Positions 54,736-64,000 of a stretch of DNA of 64,000 nt are shown in pieces (positions within the stretch are counted from its first letter, which is position 1; the number at the start of each line of letters is the position of its first letter). The notes beneath the pieces are model-generated. The model saw nothing but the letters and a program-made list of their open reading frames with translations, was not told the DNA's origin and did not search any database. Source of the stretch: Erodium maritimum (taxonomy: Eukaryota; Streptophyta; Magnoliopsida; Geraniales; Geraniaceae); NCBI GenBank assembly GCA_963921825.1, contig OY997589.1:20233735-20297734 (forward strand), written 5' to 3'. The translations under genes were made by a program, and so were the position numbers.

Positions 54736-55616
54736 TTTCTCTCCTCCTCCAACGAGCAAGACGAGAACCTGTCTTGAAGGATAGCTTTGCTAGCTTCAAG
54801 GTGATCCCTCATGGATGGGACCCCTAATGAAGAACCGGCCTCTTTCGCTTTGAAGGTCTTGCACGATGGACCATCCTCGGAGGCGGCTTGAGTAAGGCCG
54901 GAATTATTGGGATGCTCTCCGCATTAGGGGTTGAACGCCCCTCGCACAAAGCCCTTAGTACATCCTTCCCCGGCTCGATCACCGGTGCTTTCCCTTGTAG
55001 AGGATCTCGGTACCGAAAGGGCGATGATAGTCTAGTAGCACCAGGCAGGGGCAGCGTGACACTAGATGGAACATGCAAATACGACAAGACAATGGGTGGA
55101 GCAGGACCAAGACTCACCATGGACGACGCCAGAACCGTTGAGTCCTCAACAACGGTTATGGGTGGTGGAGAAGTTCCAACCCTATTATTTCTTGTAGAGG
55201 AAGCAACAGTCGAGACCTTTGGCGTTCGACCTCGACGTGGCTTAGGTATCGGAACAGAGAACCCCGACATTAAAGTTACGAGAGCCGTGGATTGTTGGGG
55301 CAAGAGAGGAGTGGACAGTGAGGAGATGGAGATCGAAGAAGCCAAACTAGATTGGTTTTTCTTCGATCATTGTCTACGTCTCGGTTTAAAGGAAGGCACC
55401 ACATTAGAAGATGGGCGAGGAGGAGACACACGGGCCAAGAAATGCATAGGTGCAGGCGACGATGGGGTAGGACCGACGATAGTAACAAAGTTGTCGACGA
55501 CGATGACAAGAAATTCCATAGAACTAGGGATAAGGTTTCTCGGGAGAGACTCAACATGAAGAGAGATAATTTATTGCACTTACTCCCTTGATCCCCAAAA
55601 GTGGAAATATAGAGAA
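54736..55616 (-). mobile_element. ORF1-only LINE-like element, copy b, 5' part
   Basis: Continuation of copy b to the right of the gypsy insertion. The minus-strand frame from 55345 is rich in Ser/Pro/Val (SVPIPKPRRGRTPKVSTVAS, PPITVVEDSTVLASSM, PGATRLSSPFRYRDPLQGK) and ends in KPPPRMVHRARPSKRKR; it corresponds to the disordered N-terminal part of ORF1. The 5' end is placed at about 55616, next to the candidate target duplication at 55617-55631. That duplication overlaps the oligo(A) tail of copy c, so b apparently inserted at the tail of c. Confidence 0.6.
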
Positions 55617-55632
55617 GTTAATACATGGTTTT

Positions 55633-57850
55633 ATTTTTTTTTGAAAGGTGCAATAATATAAATGAGAAATCAGTACATCGATGTGCGTTAGGGAACACGC
55701 ACCATGACCACTAAAAAGGATAGAAAAAGAACAAATGGTTCATAGATCCTTTTATTACTAGAACCGTCATAGACGGTGTTGGGATGCAATATAGGCAATG
55801 AGAGAATACGGGGGATGAGAAGGTGGTACTGGAATTCCTACTCCAAATACTGGCCAAGGACTTCATTAGTAATGGTGGGAGGCATATCATCGACCAGGGA
55901 CCCCTCCCAGGGCCAGTCCCTGATGCCTAGATGATCTAACATCCCTCCTGGCAGGGCTGTTTACCAGCCCTCACCTGATCATCCCGAGACGCTCCAGCTG
56001 CAGACCTCATGAGCGCTCCAATCGCGGCAGCTCCACCATCTTCAGGCTCCCTAGAAATGGGCATTGGAACTGTAGTGACTGAACCTCTAGGGAGCTGGAC
56101 GGTCACCAACCGGGTGCTAACCCGAGCCGTATTACGGTTAGGTAGAGTTCTCAGGGAAACCCGAGGACTTCTCTCCAGAGATGAGGAGCCCTTAGGTACA
56201 GTGCTCGGGGAGACGTTCCTAGAGCCTGACAAGGTGGGTGTCTGTGAAGACTCACTCCGGTCTGTTGCATACGACTTCACCTGCTTGTCCCTCTTGTATT
56301 TCCAAAAGAGAGGAGTCATACCGTGGGGTGCCTCGGACTTCCCATGTGTAGTCCTTGATGATATGTCCAAGCCTCCCATAGTTGTAACAGAAATTCGGGA
56401 GCTTGGTGTAAGTCCGCTCGATCTTGACCGGGTGAGGTAACTCCTTGAAACGAAGGATCATACCTCGTCGGAGTGGTCGTTCGATGAGGTGCCAGAAGCG
56501 GACCCTAAAAGTGCCCCCATCACATCCCCCACTGGTCGCTCGGGACGTCCACACAAGTACCCAACGCGTACCTAATGGACATCCATGTCGCCTTTTTCCA
56601 GACCAGAGCTGGCAGGCCTCGCACTTGAACCCACAACTGTATGCAATCTAAGGCCGGCAGATCCCGGGCATAGGGATCTAGGTCCCCAAGAAGTAGGTCT
56701 TTCCCGTCGAAGCACCATGGCTCATTACCCTGAACCCATCCACGTGCGTCCGACGACCGGAAGTAGAAACCAAAGAGGTATGGTCCCAACTCCTTGACAA
56801 CGAGACCCTCCACATCTCGCTCCCACGCGGTGGTGATGATTCGAAGTAGAGCCTCCTTCCGAGGGGATGTCGGCGACCAGAGCTTTCCCACCATTCCCAC
56901 TGCTACCTGGCAATGGCTGTGGAGATGGCTGGAGAAAACAGCACGACGATCTCGCCATCCTCTTCATCCTCGATCGAATAAGAAGACAACCCATTCTGGA
57001 GAGTCGCCAGAGAGGCATGTAGGTCCGGACCCAAAGCAATAGGGGTCAAAGAAGGCTCATCCGGACCTAGGCTCGGCACCTGGCCCAGACACATCCCTTC
57101 CGGGATCGTAGGGCCAACGGAGATTAGGCGGATCCGATCTCGATTGGGGAGACAACGGTCGAACCCTACTGCTTCCACCGTCGTCCGAGGAATGTCATCC
57201 ATTGACGCCCTTCCTTTTTCCGGATCCCGTTGTAGGGGGACAGCCACAGAGGCGTCGAAAGGAAACAAAGGTGGTGAGTCCTGTTGGAGAACAGGGACTA
57301 CAACCCTAGGAGTCGCGCCACCAGGAACGGTTGTCAGGCTAGGGTTGAGTGTAGGCAAAGTCAGGGCAAGGCGCAACGCATGACGAGGCCGCCGCAGATT
57401 TCTTGGTGATAAAGCAACGTTACCCCGCCTCATTGGTCATCCCCGTCTCGACTTCGAAGTAGGCGAAGGAGAGAGTACCCCCATCGAGAATGGCAACAAC
57501 TCGGACGATGGGACCAGGAGCATCGACGGAACGGGGGGAGAGGGTAGGAAGGAGGACGAACTCGGAACGAGTGGTTTCGGTCTTCTCCTTCGACGGGTCT
57601 TATCCCAGCACCGGGCACGGTCTGCGAGGGATTGGACGACACCGTGCTTGTGACCATAAGGGCGGCACATGCCTCAGGCGCAGTAACAACGCCAGCGACA
57701 TGTGTAGCCAGGGCAGACGACAAGACAATAACAAGATCAGAGAAGAGAAGCTCGATAATTGCGTAAAGGCTAGTAGTAGGTCTCAAGTTAGGAGAGAATG
57801 TCTGGAATACGTTGTTTTGATTGACTTGTTTACATTTTATAATTTCCATA
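55633..57850 (-). mobile_element. ORF1-only LINE-like element, copy c
   Basis: About 2.2 kb, minus strand, with the oligo(A) end at its left (T run 55629-55642). The layout is an N-terminal Pro/Ser-rich part, DUF4283 core, CCHC knuckle, C-terminal part ending GIRDWPWEGSLVDDMPPTI, then a 3' region with TATGACGGTTCTAG. There is no endonuclease or RT between the ORF1 end and the tail. It is the best-preserved of the three copies. The 5' end is approximate. Confidence 0.68.
55936..57433 (-). pseudogene. DUF4283/zinc-knuckle ORF1 protein of copy c
   Basis: Frames 57433-56903, 56900-56520, 56554-56252 and 56379-55936 join into one protein. The N-terminal region is acidic and Pro-rich, with SSYSIEDEEDGEIVVLFSPA. 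The DUF4283 core is GKLWSPTSPRKEALLRIITT, VVKELGPYLFGFYF, GNEPWCFDGKDLLLGDLDPY, LDCIQLWVQVRGLPALVWKK and YALGTCVDVPSDQWG. The linker FRVRFWHLIERPLRRGMILR leads to the knuckle LPNFCYNYGRLGHIIKDYTW, where two Cys are Tyr. The basic/Ser-rich C-terminal part closes with PWEGS just downstream. It is likely an RNA-binding ORF1 of LINE origin. Frameshifts and a stop make it inactive. Confidence 0.66.
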
Positions 57851-58355
57851 GTTTATTAATATTATATGTATATTACGTACTGTAATTCCCTATGGATATT
57901 TATAACTATGATCCACAGAACGTACACATGTGATTCACATGATCTCACTTTCTTATTTGACACTTATCTATACGAATACTAATACAATTATTTCAAAGTT
58001 GTGAGTATCTGTATTTGTTAATTTTGAAAAGATCTGGAGGAGAAAAAACAAGGCATTCCAAGTTTTGTTTGAATATTTGAAAAACAATATGGGCCCGTTC
58101 TCCATGCTATATTTGTAATAATTAACGAAGTCATCGTTGACTCAACTTCTTCATGATTAGGATTCTCTCTAGAGCTACGTAACACCTTCAAATTTCATTG
58201 CTATTCATCATCACCTTCTGGTCAAATCGTGAAGATGGCTAGCCGGCATGAAAGCTTAACTACTTCTCCGATGAGGGAGGCATGAAAGCTTAACTACTTC
58301 TCCGATAAGGGAGTCGTGGTCGTAAAATAACTAGACAAGACTCCTCAATAGCAAG
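57851..58355. other. Intergenic with a 34-bp tandem duplication
   Basis: Mostly AT-rich. The unit GGCATGAAAGCTTAACTACT(TCTCCGATGAGGGA) occurs back to back at 58245-58278 and 58279-58312 with one change. A short open frame starts at ATG 58234 (MASRHESLTTSP) and is broken by the duplication. It may be the 5' part of the reading frame described next. Confidence 0.5.
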
Positions 58356-58469
58356 ATGGACTGGGGTCCGGTAAACCAGAGGAAAACACAAAGCTTGATC
58401 AGAGGAAGAAATGTCCCATCTAAGGCCAGTAAATCCTTGAGTTTTGCAGAAACTAGGATAACCGGTAAC
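58356..58469 (+). pseudogene. Unrecognised ORF, left part, split by copia insertion
   Basis: ATG at 58356 (MDWGPVNQRKTQSL) opens a frame of 38 codons that ends exactly in the TSD GTAAC (58465-58469) of the copia element. The matching frame resumes after the right TSD at 63525. The product is basic (Arg/Lys/Ser-rich) here. I do not recognise the family. Upstream in-frame TAG at about 58332 fixes this as the first ATG, but the true start could lie in a shifted frame upstream. Confidence 0.45.
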
Positions 58470-58623
58470 TAAAGGCTTTTGGGATTTAATCCGTGATTGT
58501 ATATTCATCTTGCTTGTGTATTTGTACAAAACTTACAAATAAGGTAAAGCCATTTAAAATACAAACAGAATATAATCAAGAGTTTTGAGTTTATTCAAAT
58601 TCATAACAATCCTATCTCTAACA
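58470..58623 (-). repeat. Copia 3' LTR
   Basis: 154 bp; on the minus strand TGTTAGAGATAGG...CCTTTA (the terminal CA is lost as TA). Adjacent polypurine tract TGCAGGGGCG at 58624-58633. Confidence 0.9.
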
Positions 58624-58658
58624 CGCCCCTGCAGTCGGAACGGAAGGCTTACGGACGT

Positions 58659-59640
58659 TCAGGTTGGACCGAAAATCAAGGAATAGGACCCGAGACAAGC
58701 CTTTAGTGAAAACGTCAGCAATCTGTGAGCGGGATGGGACGTGAAGGACTCGGACATGTCCCTAGGCGACCTTCTCTCGAACAAAGTGAATGTCAAGCTC
58801 AATGTGCTTCGTACACTGGTGTTGAACAGGGTTGCCCGACAAGTATATAACACTGATGTTGTCGCAGTAAACCAGAGTAGCCCGGGAAAGAGGGCAATGC
58901 AGCTCAAGTAACAGGTTCCGAATCCAACAAGATTCTGAAACGACATTTGTAACTCCTCTGTATTCAGCTTCTGTGCTGGAACGAGATAAAGTAGGCTGCC
59001 ATTTGGAAGACCACGAGATAAGATTGTCCCCCAAGAAAACGCAGAACCCGGAAGTAGAACGACGAGTGTCAGGACAACCGGCCCAATCAGCATCCGTGTA
59101 TGAAACTAGACCGGATATGGGAGATGAGTATAGATGCAAGCCAAGATCTGTCGTCCCCTGAAGATAACGAATAATGCGCTTCAGAGCGCCCATGTGAGTA
59201 GTTCGCGGATCATGCATGTGGAGGCACACCTGTTGAATTGCATACGAAATGTCAGGTCTCGTGAACGTGAGATACTACAGCGCCCCTGCAAGATTGCGGT
59301 ACAAGGTCGGGTTCTCAAACGGAGAGCTATCCCAGCGACCAAGATTTCTCTAAGTATCAACTAGAGTAGCCGAAACAGAACAGGAGGACATTCCGGCACG
59401 GGCTATAATCTCTGTGGCATACATCTGCTGAGAGAGAAATAAACCACCGGGATGACGAGTCACTGCAATCCCCAGGATATAGGACAACGGGCCAAGGTCC
59501 TTCATAGCAAATTCGGAACTAAGGCTGGACATGATATGAAGACGAAGAGTCTCGCTCGAAGAGGCAAGGATGATGTCGTCAACATATAGCAGGATGTACG
59601 CAGTGTCAGTGCCATGTCGATAGATGAACAAAGAATGACC
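58659..59640 (-). pseudogene. Copia RT C-terminal half and RNase H
   Basis: From 59640: LFIYRHGTDTAYILLYVDDIILASS with an intact YVDD, EFAMKDLGPLSYILGIAVTR, GGLFLSQQMYATEIIARAGMS, a stop near 59350, then from 59229 MCLHMHDPRTTHMGALKRII, YTDADWAGCPDTRRSTSGFC, GDNLISWSSKWQPTLSRSST, TEAEYRGVTNVVSESC and VYCDNISVIYLSGNPVQHQC. After a TAG at 58762-58764 the tail HVRVLHVPSRSQIADVFTKG remains. RNase H acidic residues are present. The order and motifs are standard for copia pol. Confidence 0.93.
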
Positions 59641-59679
59641 CGACCTGCTATGAACAAAACCAATCGCAGAAACAAAATC

Positions 59680-60120
59680 AGTAAACCTCTAGTACTAAGC
59701 TCAAGGAGCTTGCTTGAGACCATAAAGGGAACGGTTCAACAAGCAAACATGGTCAGGATGAGTGGAGCTACGAAATCCAAGAGGCTGATGCATGTAGACC
59801 GTCTCGTTGAGATTGCCATGTAGGAACGCATTCTTGACATCCAGCTGATGAATGGACCATGCACGAGACACCGCAATGCTGAGAACAGTGTGTATGGTCG
59901 AGGGCTTGACCACCGGACTGAAAGTCTCATTGCAATCCACGCCAACCTGTTGAGACCTGCCATCACCAACAAGACGAGCCTTATACCGCTCAAAAGAACC
60001 ATCAGACCGGGTTTTGTGGCGAAAAACCCACATAGACCGGATAACATTGACTCCCAAAGGACGTAGAACCAGAACCCACGTCTTATTATCAATCAAAGCA
60101 TTAAACTCATCCATCATATC
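59680..60120 (-). pseudogene. Copia RT N-terminal half
   Basis: MMDEFNALIDNKTWVLVLRP, VIRSMWVFRHKTRSDGSFER, YKARLVGDGRSQQVGVDC, ETFSPVVKPSTIHTVLSIAV, WSIHQLDVKNAFLHGNLNET and LLNRSLYGLKQAP. Immediately after QAP come TGA, TAG and TAG within five codons, where relatives have Arg, Trp and Gln. All three are transitions. The frame then continues into the C-terminal half. Confidence 0.93.
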
Positions 60121-60126
60121 GAGTTC

Positions 60127-61500
60127 TCAATTAGGATCAAGTAGAGCATCTTTCGGGTTCTTGGGAACGGGTGATATGGATGAGGTGGAGTGAAGGTCAA
60201 AGATGACTTTGGGTTTGGACATACTATACCTGCTTCGTGTGACCATGCGATGTTGGGGCACAGACGGAGCAGAATCTGGATCAACAACCGGAGGGAGAGG
60301 GTGGACATGGGCCTGGGTATGGGCCGGGGAGGGAGCAGGGGAAGGATCGGGTAGGGTCTCGGCATGTCGGGGAGGTAGGCCGGGAGATGGGGCAGGGCTG
60401 GGTTGCACTAGAGAGGTGTTGTGCTGAGGAGGGGAAGTTAGTGGACCAAGCCTAGTAGAGGGGGCGGGCGAGGCCAAATCTTGGGAAGATGGAGTATGCC
60501 CAAAAAGTAAGTGGTGTCTGGTGGCTATGGAAATAGGGTCGGATAAAAAATCATAGGCAGAGGATGTCGGGGTAAATGTAGAAGCAAAGGGAAACACCGA
60601 TTCGTCAAATAATACATGCCTCGAAATAATTAATTTATTCGTTTTTAAATCAAAACAAATGTACCCGCTATGATTTGAAGGAAATCCGAAAAAGACACAA
60701 GTCGTTGAGCGAGCCTGCAATTTATTTATAGTAGTGGAAGAAAAGAGAGGAAAGCAAAGACACCCAAAAATACGAAGATGAGAGTAAGAAGGATGGCAAC
60801 TAAAAAGAGCAAATGTAGGAGACGAGAAATTAAGTACTTTAGAAGGGAGAATGTTTGATAAATACGTGGACATAGATAAAGGATATGACCGATATGAAGG
60901 AGGAATGTACGCATGAAGGAGGAGGGTACGAACCACATTATTGAGACTCCGAAGTTTGCGTTCTGCACGTCCATTTTGAGAAGAGGTGTGGGGACACGAA
61001 AAACGGAAAACCAATCCTGTTGAGGTGCCAAAATGACGAAACGTAGAGTTGTCAAATTCCTTCCCATTATCGCATTGGAAAAATTTGATGGCGGATCCAA
61101 ACTGAGTCGAGACATAAGTATTAAACGAAGTAAATATATTGAAAACATCAGATTTTCTGCCTAGGGGAAATGTCCAGACAAAATTTGTGAAATCATCAAG
61201 CAATACCAAATAATATTTATGACCCGAATTACTTAAAACAGGAGATGTCCATAAATATGCATGTATGATATCGAATGGTGCACAAGTAAATGACATCGGA
61301 GTTTGAAAAAGGTAATGTAACATGCTTCCCAAATACACAGGACTGACAAACAGAATTAAATTTATCCGTACACCCAATAAATTTATTACTACGAAGAGAT
61401 ATAAAAATAGGTGCACCCGGATGACCCAAATGAGAGTGCCACAAATCCAGAGACACCGTTGCAGATGTTGAAAATGGAAATGAGAAATGGGACGAAACAT
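60127..61500 (-). pseudogene. Copia integrase and linker
   Basis: Core motifs: FDIIHAYLWTSPVLSNSGHK (first catalytic Asp replaced by Tyr), YYLVLLDDFTNFVWTFPL, IKFFQCDNGKEFDNSTFRHF (second Asp kept), SQNGRAERKLRSLNNVVRTL (Glu kept), YLSNILPSKVLNFSSPTFAL, LRIFGCLCFPLFSS and CVFFGFPSNHSGYICFDLKT. A long Pro/Ser-rich linker follows before HRMVTRSRYSMSKPK. A frameshift near 61250-61320 separates the zinc-binding N-terminal piece. Confidence 0.92.
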
Positions 61501-61975
61501 TAGGGGTGACGGGATACAAGTCGCCAGTGCTATTGCATCTCAAAACCGGATGTCCCGTCCGAAAATCCTTCACAGAAAAACCAAGAGGGTCAAATTCTAT
61601 CGAGACATTATTATCACGAACAAATCGACGTACAGAAACTAAATTTTTAACTAGTTTGGGGGCATGGATAACATCATGTAAGGTATACTGGGGATAAGTC
61701 GGAAATAACGATGCTTGACCATAACCGGAAATAGGAATGTGATTTCCATCACCCACTATAACAGAACGAGATAAGTTTGAATGAATATAAGAACGCAAAG
61801 TACCTGAATTCGCAGCCATATGAGAGGATGCACCTGAATCCATATACCACTGGCCATCAAACGGTTGTTGCATGGAGAGATTAACCATCGCAGTAGAAAT
61901 GTCGGTCGGGATTGCAACATGGGCCGAGAGCCCAAAAAACTCTGCTGGGTGTGGGAAAAAACTGGGGCACAGACA
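61229..61975 (-). pseudogene. Copia protease and integrase zinc domain
   Basis: AMVNLSMQQPFDGQWYMDSG with the aspartic protease signature YMDSGASSHMA, VIVGDGNHIPISGYGQASL, VIHAPKLVKNLVSVRRFV, then the pre-integrase zinc domain LWHSHLGHPGAPIFISLRSN...CQSCVFGKHVTLPF with His and Cys ligands present. The reading frame enters by a frameshift from gag near 61930 and leaves by one near 61300. Confidence 0.9.
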
Positions 61976-63231
61976 CATTGACCCGGAGTGGTCGGGTATG
62001 GGCATGGAGGGGGTGGAGTGGGCTGCGGCCCTGACCAGTAGGGGAGCTGCTGCTGTGGGTGCTGGGCCCAGTTCGGCGGCCCAGCCCAGACGTATTGTTG
62101 TCCATTCCACTAAGCAGAAGGTGGGCCGACCCAAGTCTGTGGTGGCTGAGATGGCCACCCACTTGCAGGAGCCCGAGAGGAGGAACGGGTTGGGCCTCGG
62201 GAGCTTTTGGCCTGCGGACGACGACCACGTGATTGATCACGGCTCCGAGTGGAATTTCTAGCAGAACCTCGATCAAATGACTCCCGAGAAACAGGTCCAG
62301 TTGCCTGAACATGAAGAGCAGAGTTGGACAATGAGGAAGCAGCGGCAGATTACTTCAATTTACGGGTCTCTTCTAACACAAGCCGCGACCGTGCTTTATA
62401 AAACGGGGGAAGTGGGTTACTCTGCTGTATGAGAGTAGAAACATTGTCATACTGTTCTGATAGGCCCGCAACTAGCTGCAGGACTAACCGATTATTGGTC
62501 ACCGGAGCACCCATATCAGTTAATTGATCTGCAATTTGTTTCAGCTCTTGACAATAGCTAGATACATTAGCATAATTTTCCAGTTTAACAGCAGAAAATT
62601 GCTGTTCGAGATACACCGTACGAGAGTGTTTATTGTCCTGAAAGATGAGCCGGAGAGAATTCAAGGCTTGTGCAGCAGTACAATCCGTAGAAATAATGGT
62701 TTGCAGAAGATCATTAGAGATTGTACCGTATATCCATTGGAGTACTGTGGCATCAAGACAATCCCAAGTGTCATTTGGAATGTTCGAGTGAGAAGAAATC
62801 GAAGAACCGGATGCAGCAGAGTTGACTGGCGGAGAGCCGGAGCTCGGGGCAGCAGGAGGTGCGTCCGGATCAACCGTCGTGTCAGTGACTTCAGTGCCCT
62901 AAGTTGTCTGCGACTCTGTGACCGCAGCTAGTTCCTCGGACTAGGCAGCAGTAGGCGAGCTGGAGTGCAGTGCAGTGGCCGATAATATGTGATGTAGAAC
63001 ACGATTCACCCGATAGTGAATCTTAAATAACTCGCCCCATGATGAATAGGACCCCTTATATATCTCCTGAGTGATAGGAATGGCACTTCGAATGTTGGAC
63101 ACCATGAGGGCTGGGTAAAGACGAGGACCGGCCATTCTCGTGATGAAGCTGCAGAGATTAGTGAAGAAGCAAGGGGAGATCGCAAACTGGTTTTTGCGAT
63201 GTGAGTCTGCTGCGAACTTGAAGATGGGCAA
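61976..63231 (-). pseudogene. Copia gag
   Basis: First Met at 63231; a basic head, then MAGPRLYPALMVSNIRSAIP. One frame runs through with TAG at 62941-62943 and about 62899, TAA at 62350-62352 and TAG at 62110-62112. The gag domain shows NIPNDTWDCLDATVLQWIYG, LNSLRLIFQDNKHSRTVYLE, QQFSAVKLENYANVSSYCQE and LVLQLVAGLSEQYDNVSTLI. The C-terminal part is Arg/Ser/Gln-rich and then Trp/Pro/Gln-rich, without a CCHC knuckle, as in several Ale-clade elements. Confidence 0.88.
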
Positions 63232-63350
63232 CTGACTTGCAGTAATCGCAGAAAGGGAAGAGCTGCGATTAGGAAGACGCAGAAAGAATGATGCGATTAG
63301 GATTAGAAGAATTTAGATTGAGCGGAAGAGTGAAGAGGGTAATCGAGATT

Positions 63351-63365
63351 AGGGTTTTGATACCA
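63351..63365 (-). other. Copia primer binding site, initiator tRNA-Met
   Basis: TGGTATCAAAACCCT on the minus strand, directly adjoining the 5' LTR. The first eight bases match the initiator Met tRNA end. Confidence 0.85.
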
Positions 63366-63519
63366 TGAAGGCTTTTGGGATTTAAACCGTGATTGTATAT
63401 TTATCTTGCTTGTGTATTTGTACAGAGCTTACAAAAAAGGTAAAGCTATTTAAAATACAAACAGAATATAATCAAGAGTTTTGAGTTAATTCAAACTCAT
63501 AACAATCATATCTCTAACA
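63366..63519 (-). repeat. Copia 5' LTR
   Basis: 154 bp, TGAAGGCTTTTGGG to TCTCTAACA on the plus strand, followed by TSD GTAAC. Confidence 0.92.
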
Positions 63520-63815
63520 GTAACGACTCAGATTCAAGAACGATCTCGGTGGGAGAAGATGACAACAACTACAACTCAGATGATGAAGAGCAGAATCGGG
63601 GATATACCAAAATCCTCTCTCAATCAAGAAAGGAGATTCAAGCACAAAAAGTTCATAAACGCTTCAATAATATCCCAAATGAGCAAAGGATTAGACTCAA
63701 GTCGTTAAAGAGGGACCTACAACTAAATCAAATCCATAAGCAACTACAAAGGAGTGATGCTCAAGCGAATAAGCTCACATCTGTGATTATATTTGCCTTA
63801 GAGCTCCATCAATAA
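63520..63815 (+). pseudogene. Unrecognised ORF, right part, interrupted by copia
   Basis: After the TSD the frame reads DSDSRTISVGEDDNNYNSDD, then KILSQSRKEIQAQKVHKRF and RLKSLKRDLQLNQIHKQLQR, ending at TAA 63813-63815. It is strongly charged and helical, probably coiled coil. It is in frame with 58356-58469 once the insertion and one TSD copy are disregarded (38 plus 96 codons). The same frame stays open after the TAA (KKHETFLRQVLNLSSQKELR) to beyond 63960, so the original gene was longer and this TAA may be a later mutation. No domain is recognised. A host gene exon or an older mobile element are both possible. Confidence 0.5.
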
Positions 63816-64000
63816 GCAAAGAAACATGAAACTTTCCTCCGCCAGGTTTTGAATCTGTCATCCCAAAAAGAGCTTCGAAACGACCTTCAAACCCTTAAAC
63901 ATCCAAGAAACTTCTTAGCAAAGCTTTCAGTCATAACGATAAGGTATCCAAGCATGTTTCTTTTTTTCATAATATACCATTGCAGACTACAACCTTTTGG
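63816..64000 (+). other. Possible continuation of the unrecognised reading frame
   Basis: Open in the same frame after the TAA as far as about 63970, with charged helical character (ELRNDLQTLKHPRNFLAKLS). It runs towards the window edge and cannot be judged further. Confidence 0.35.

Larger units (their letters stand above)
58470..63519 (-). mobile_element. Complete Ale/Retrofit-like Ty1/copia element
   Basis: 5050 bp on the minus strand with 154-bp LTRs at 58470-58623 and 63366-63519 and perfect TSD GTAAC (58465-58469 and 63520-63524). The short LTRs, the gag without a zinc knuckle, and the conserved pol phrases (for example NKTWVLVLRPLGVNVIRSMW, DADWAGCPDTRRSTSGFCVF) fit the Ale/Retrofit clade. 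There are many stops and at least three frameshifts. The LTRs differ at roughly a dozen sites by eye, including TG to TA at the outer end of the left LTR, so the insertion is old. Confidence 0.93.

Noticed and set aside
54888-55559. 223-codon plus-strand ORF
   Set aside because: It is antisense to the ORF1 head of LINE-like copy b; no motif and no promoter.
58245-58312. 34-bp duplication as a recombination or attachment site
   Set aside because: Only two adjacent units with no flanking element ends; simple tandem duplication is enough.

Overview
The window looks like repeat-rich nuclear DNA of a flowering plant, probably a eudicot. The evidence is one intron-containing host gene for a subgroup IVa-type bHLH transcription factor, plant-type Ty3/gypsy (Tekay/Del-like) and Ty1/copia elements primed by initiator tRNA-Met, plant L1 LINEs with DUF4283-type ORF1 proteins, and PIF/Harbinger-like Myb/SANT ORF1 relics. 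The species cannot be told from the sequence alone. Nearly everything except the bHLH gene is mobile DNA or its debris.

Layout. 1-6313: two pieces of a Tekay-like gypsy family in opposite orientations, one plus-strand 3' end with its LTR (391-3365) and one minus-strand gag/pol/LTR piece (3366-6313). 6314-8490: a Harbinger-like ORF1 unit with its own TATA box. 8491-9466: a gypsy LTR fragment. 9467-10740: a hairpin-rich MITE-like stretch and a relic of a bHLH last exon. 10741-21386: an L1-type LINE interrupted by a solo gypsy LTR (16188-19137, TSD ATTCT). 21978-30441: a copia element with apparently identical 1689-bp LTRs (TSD ATTTG) but a ruined coding region. 30447-32465: small repeat debris. 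32466-33865: the bHLH gene (minus strand, four exons, 301 codons). 34770-38265: a second Harbinger-like ORF1 cut by a gypsy LTR. 38728-40680, 41694-55616 (split) and 55633-57850: three DUF4283/zinc-knuckle ORF1-only LINE-like copies. 43007-54730: a complete Tekay-like element (TSD CAACC) inserted inside the second of these. 58470-63519: a complete Ale/Retrofit-like copia element (TSD GTAAC) inserted in an unrecognised plus-strand reading frame.

The elements record layered insertion. Terminal repeats and target-site duplications were read directly and give firm boundaries for four insertions. The most unusual signals are these: a copia element whose LTRs look freshly copied although the integrase, protease, zinc-knuckle and RT catalytic residues are lost, which implies mobilisation in trans; a family of about 2-kb ORF1-only LINE derivatives; and independent minisatellites of 24, 24 and 31 bp at the same site in related gypsy LTRs, together with conserved palindromic TGACG and W-box clusters.
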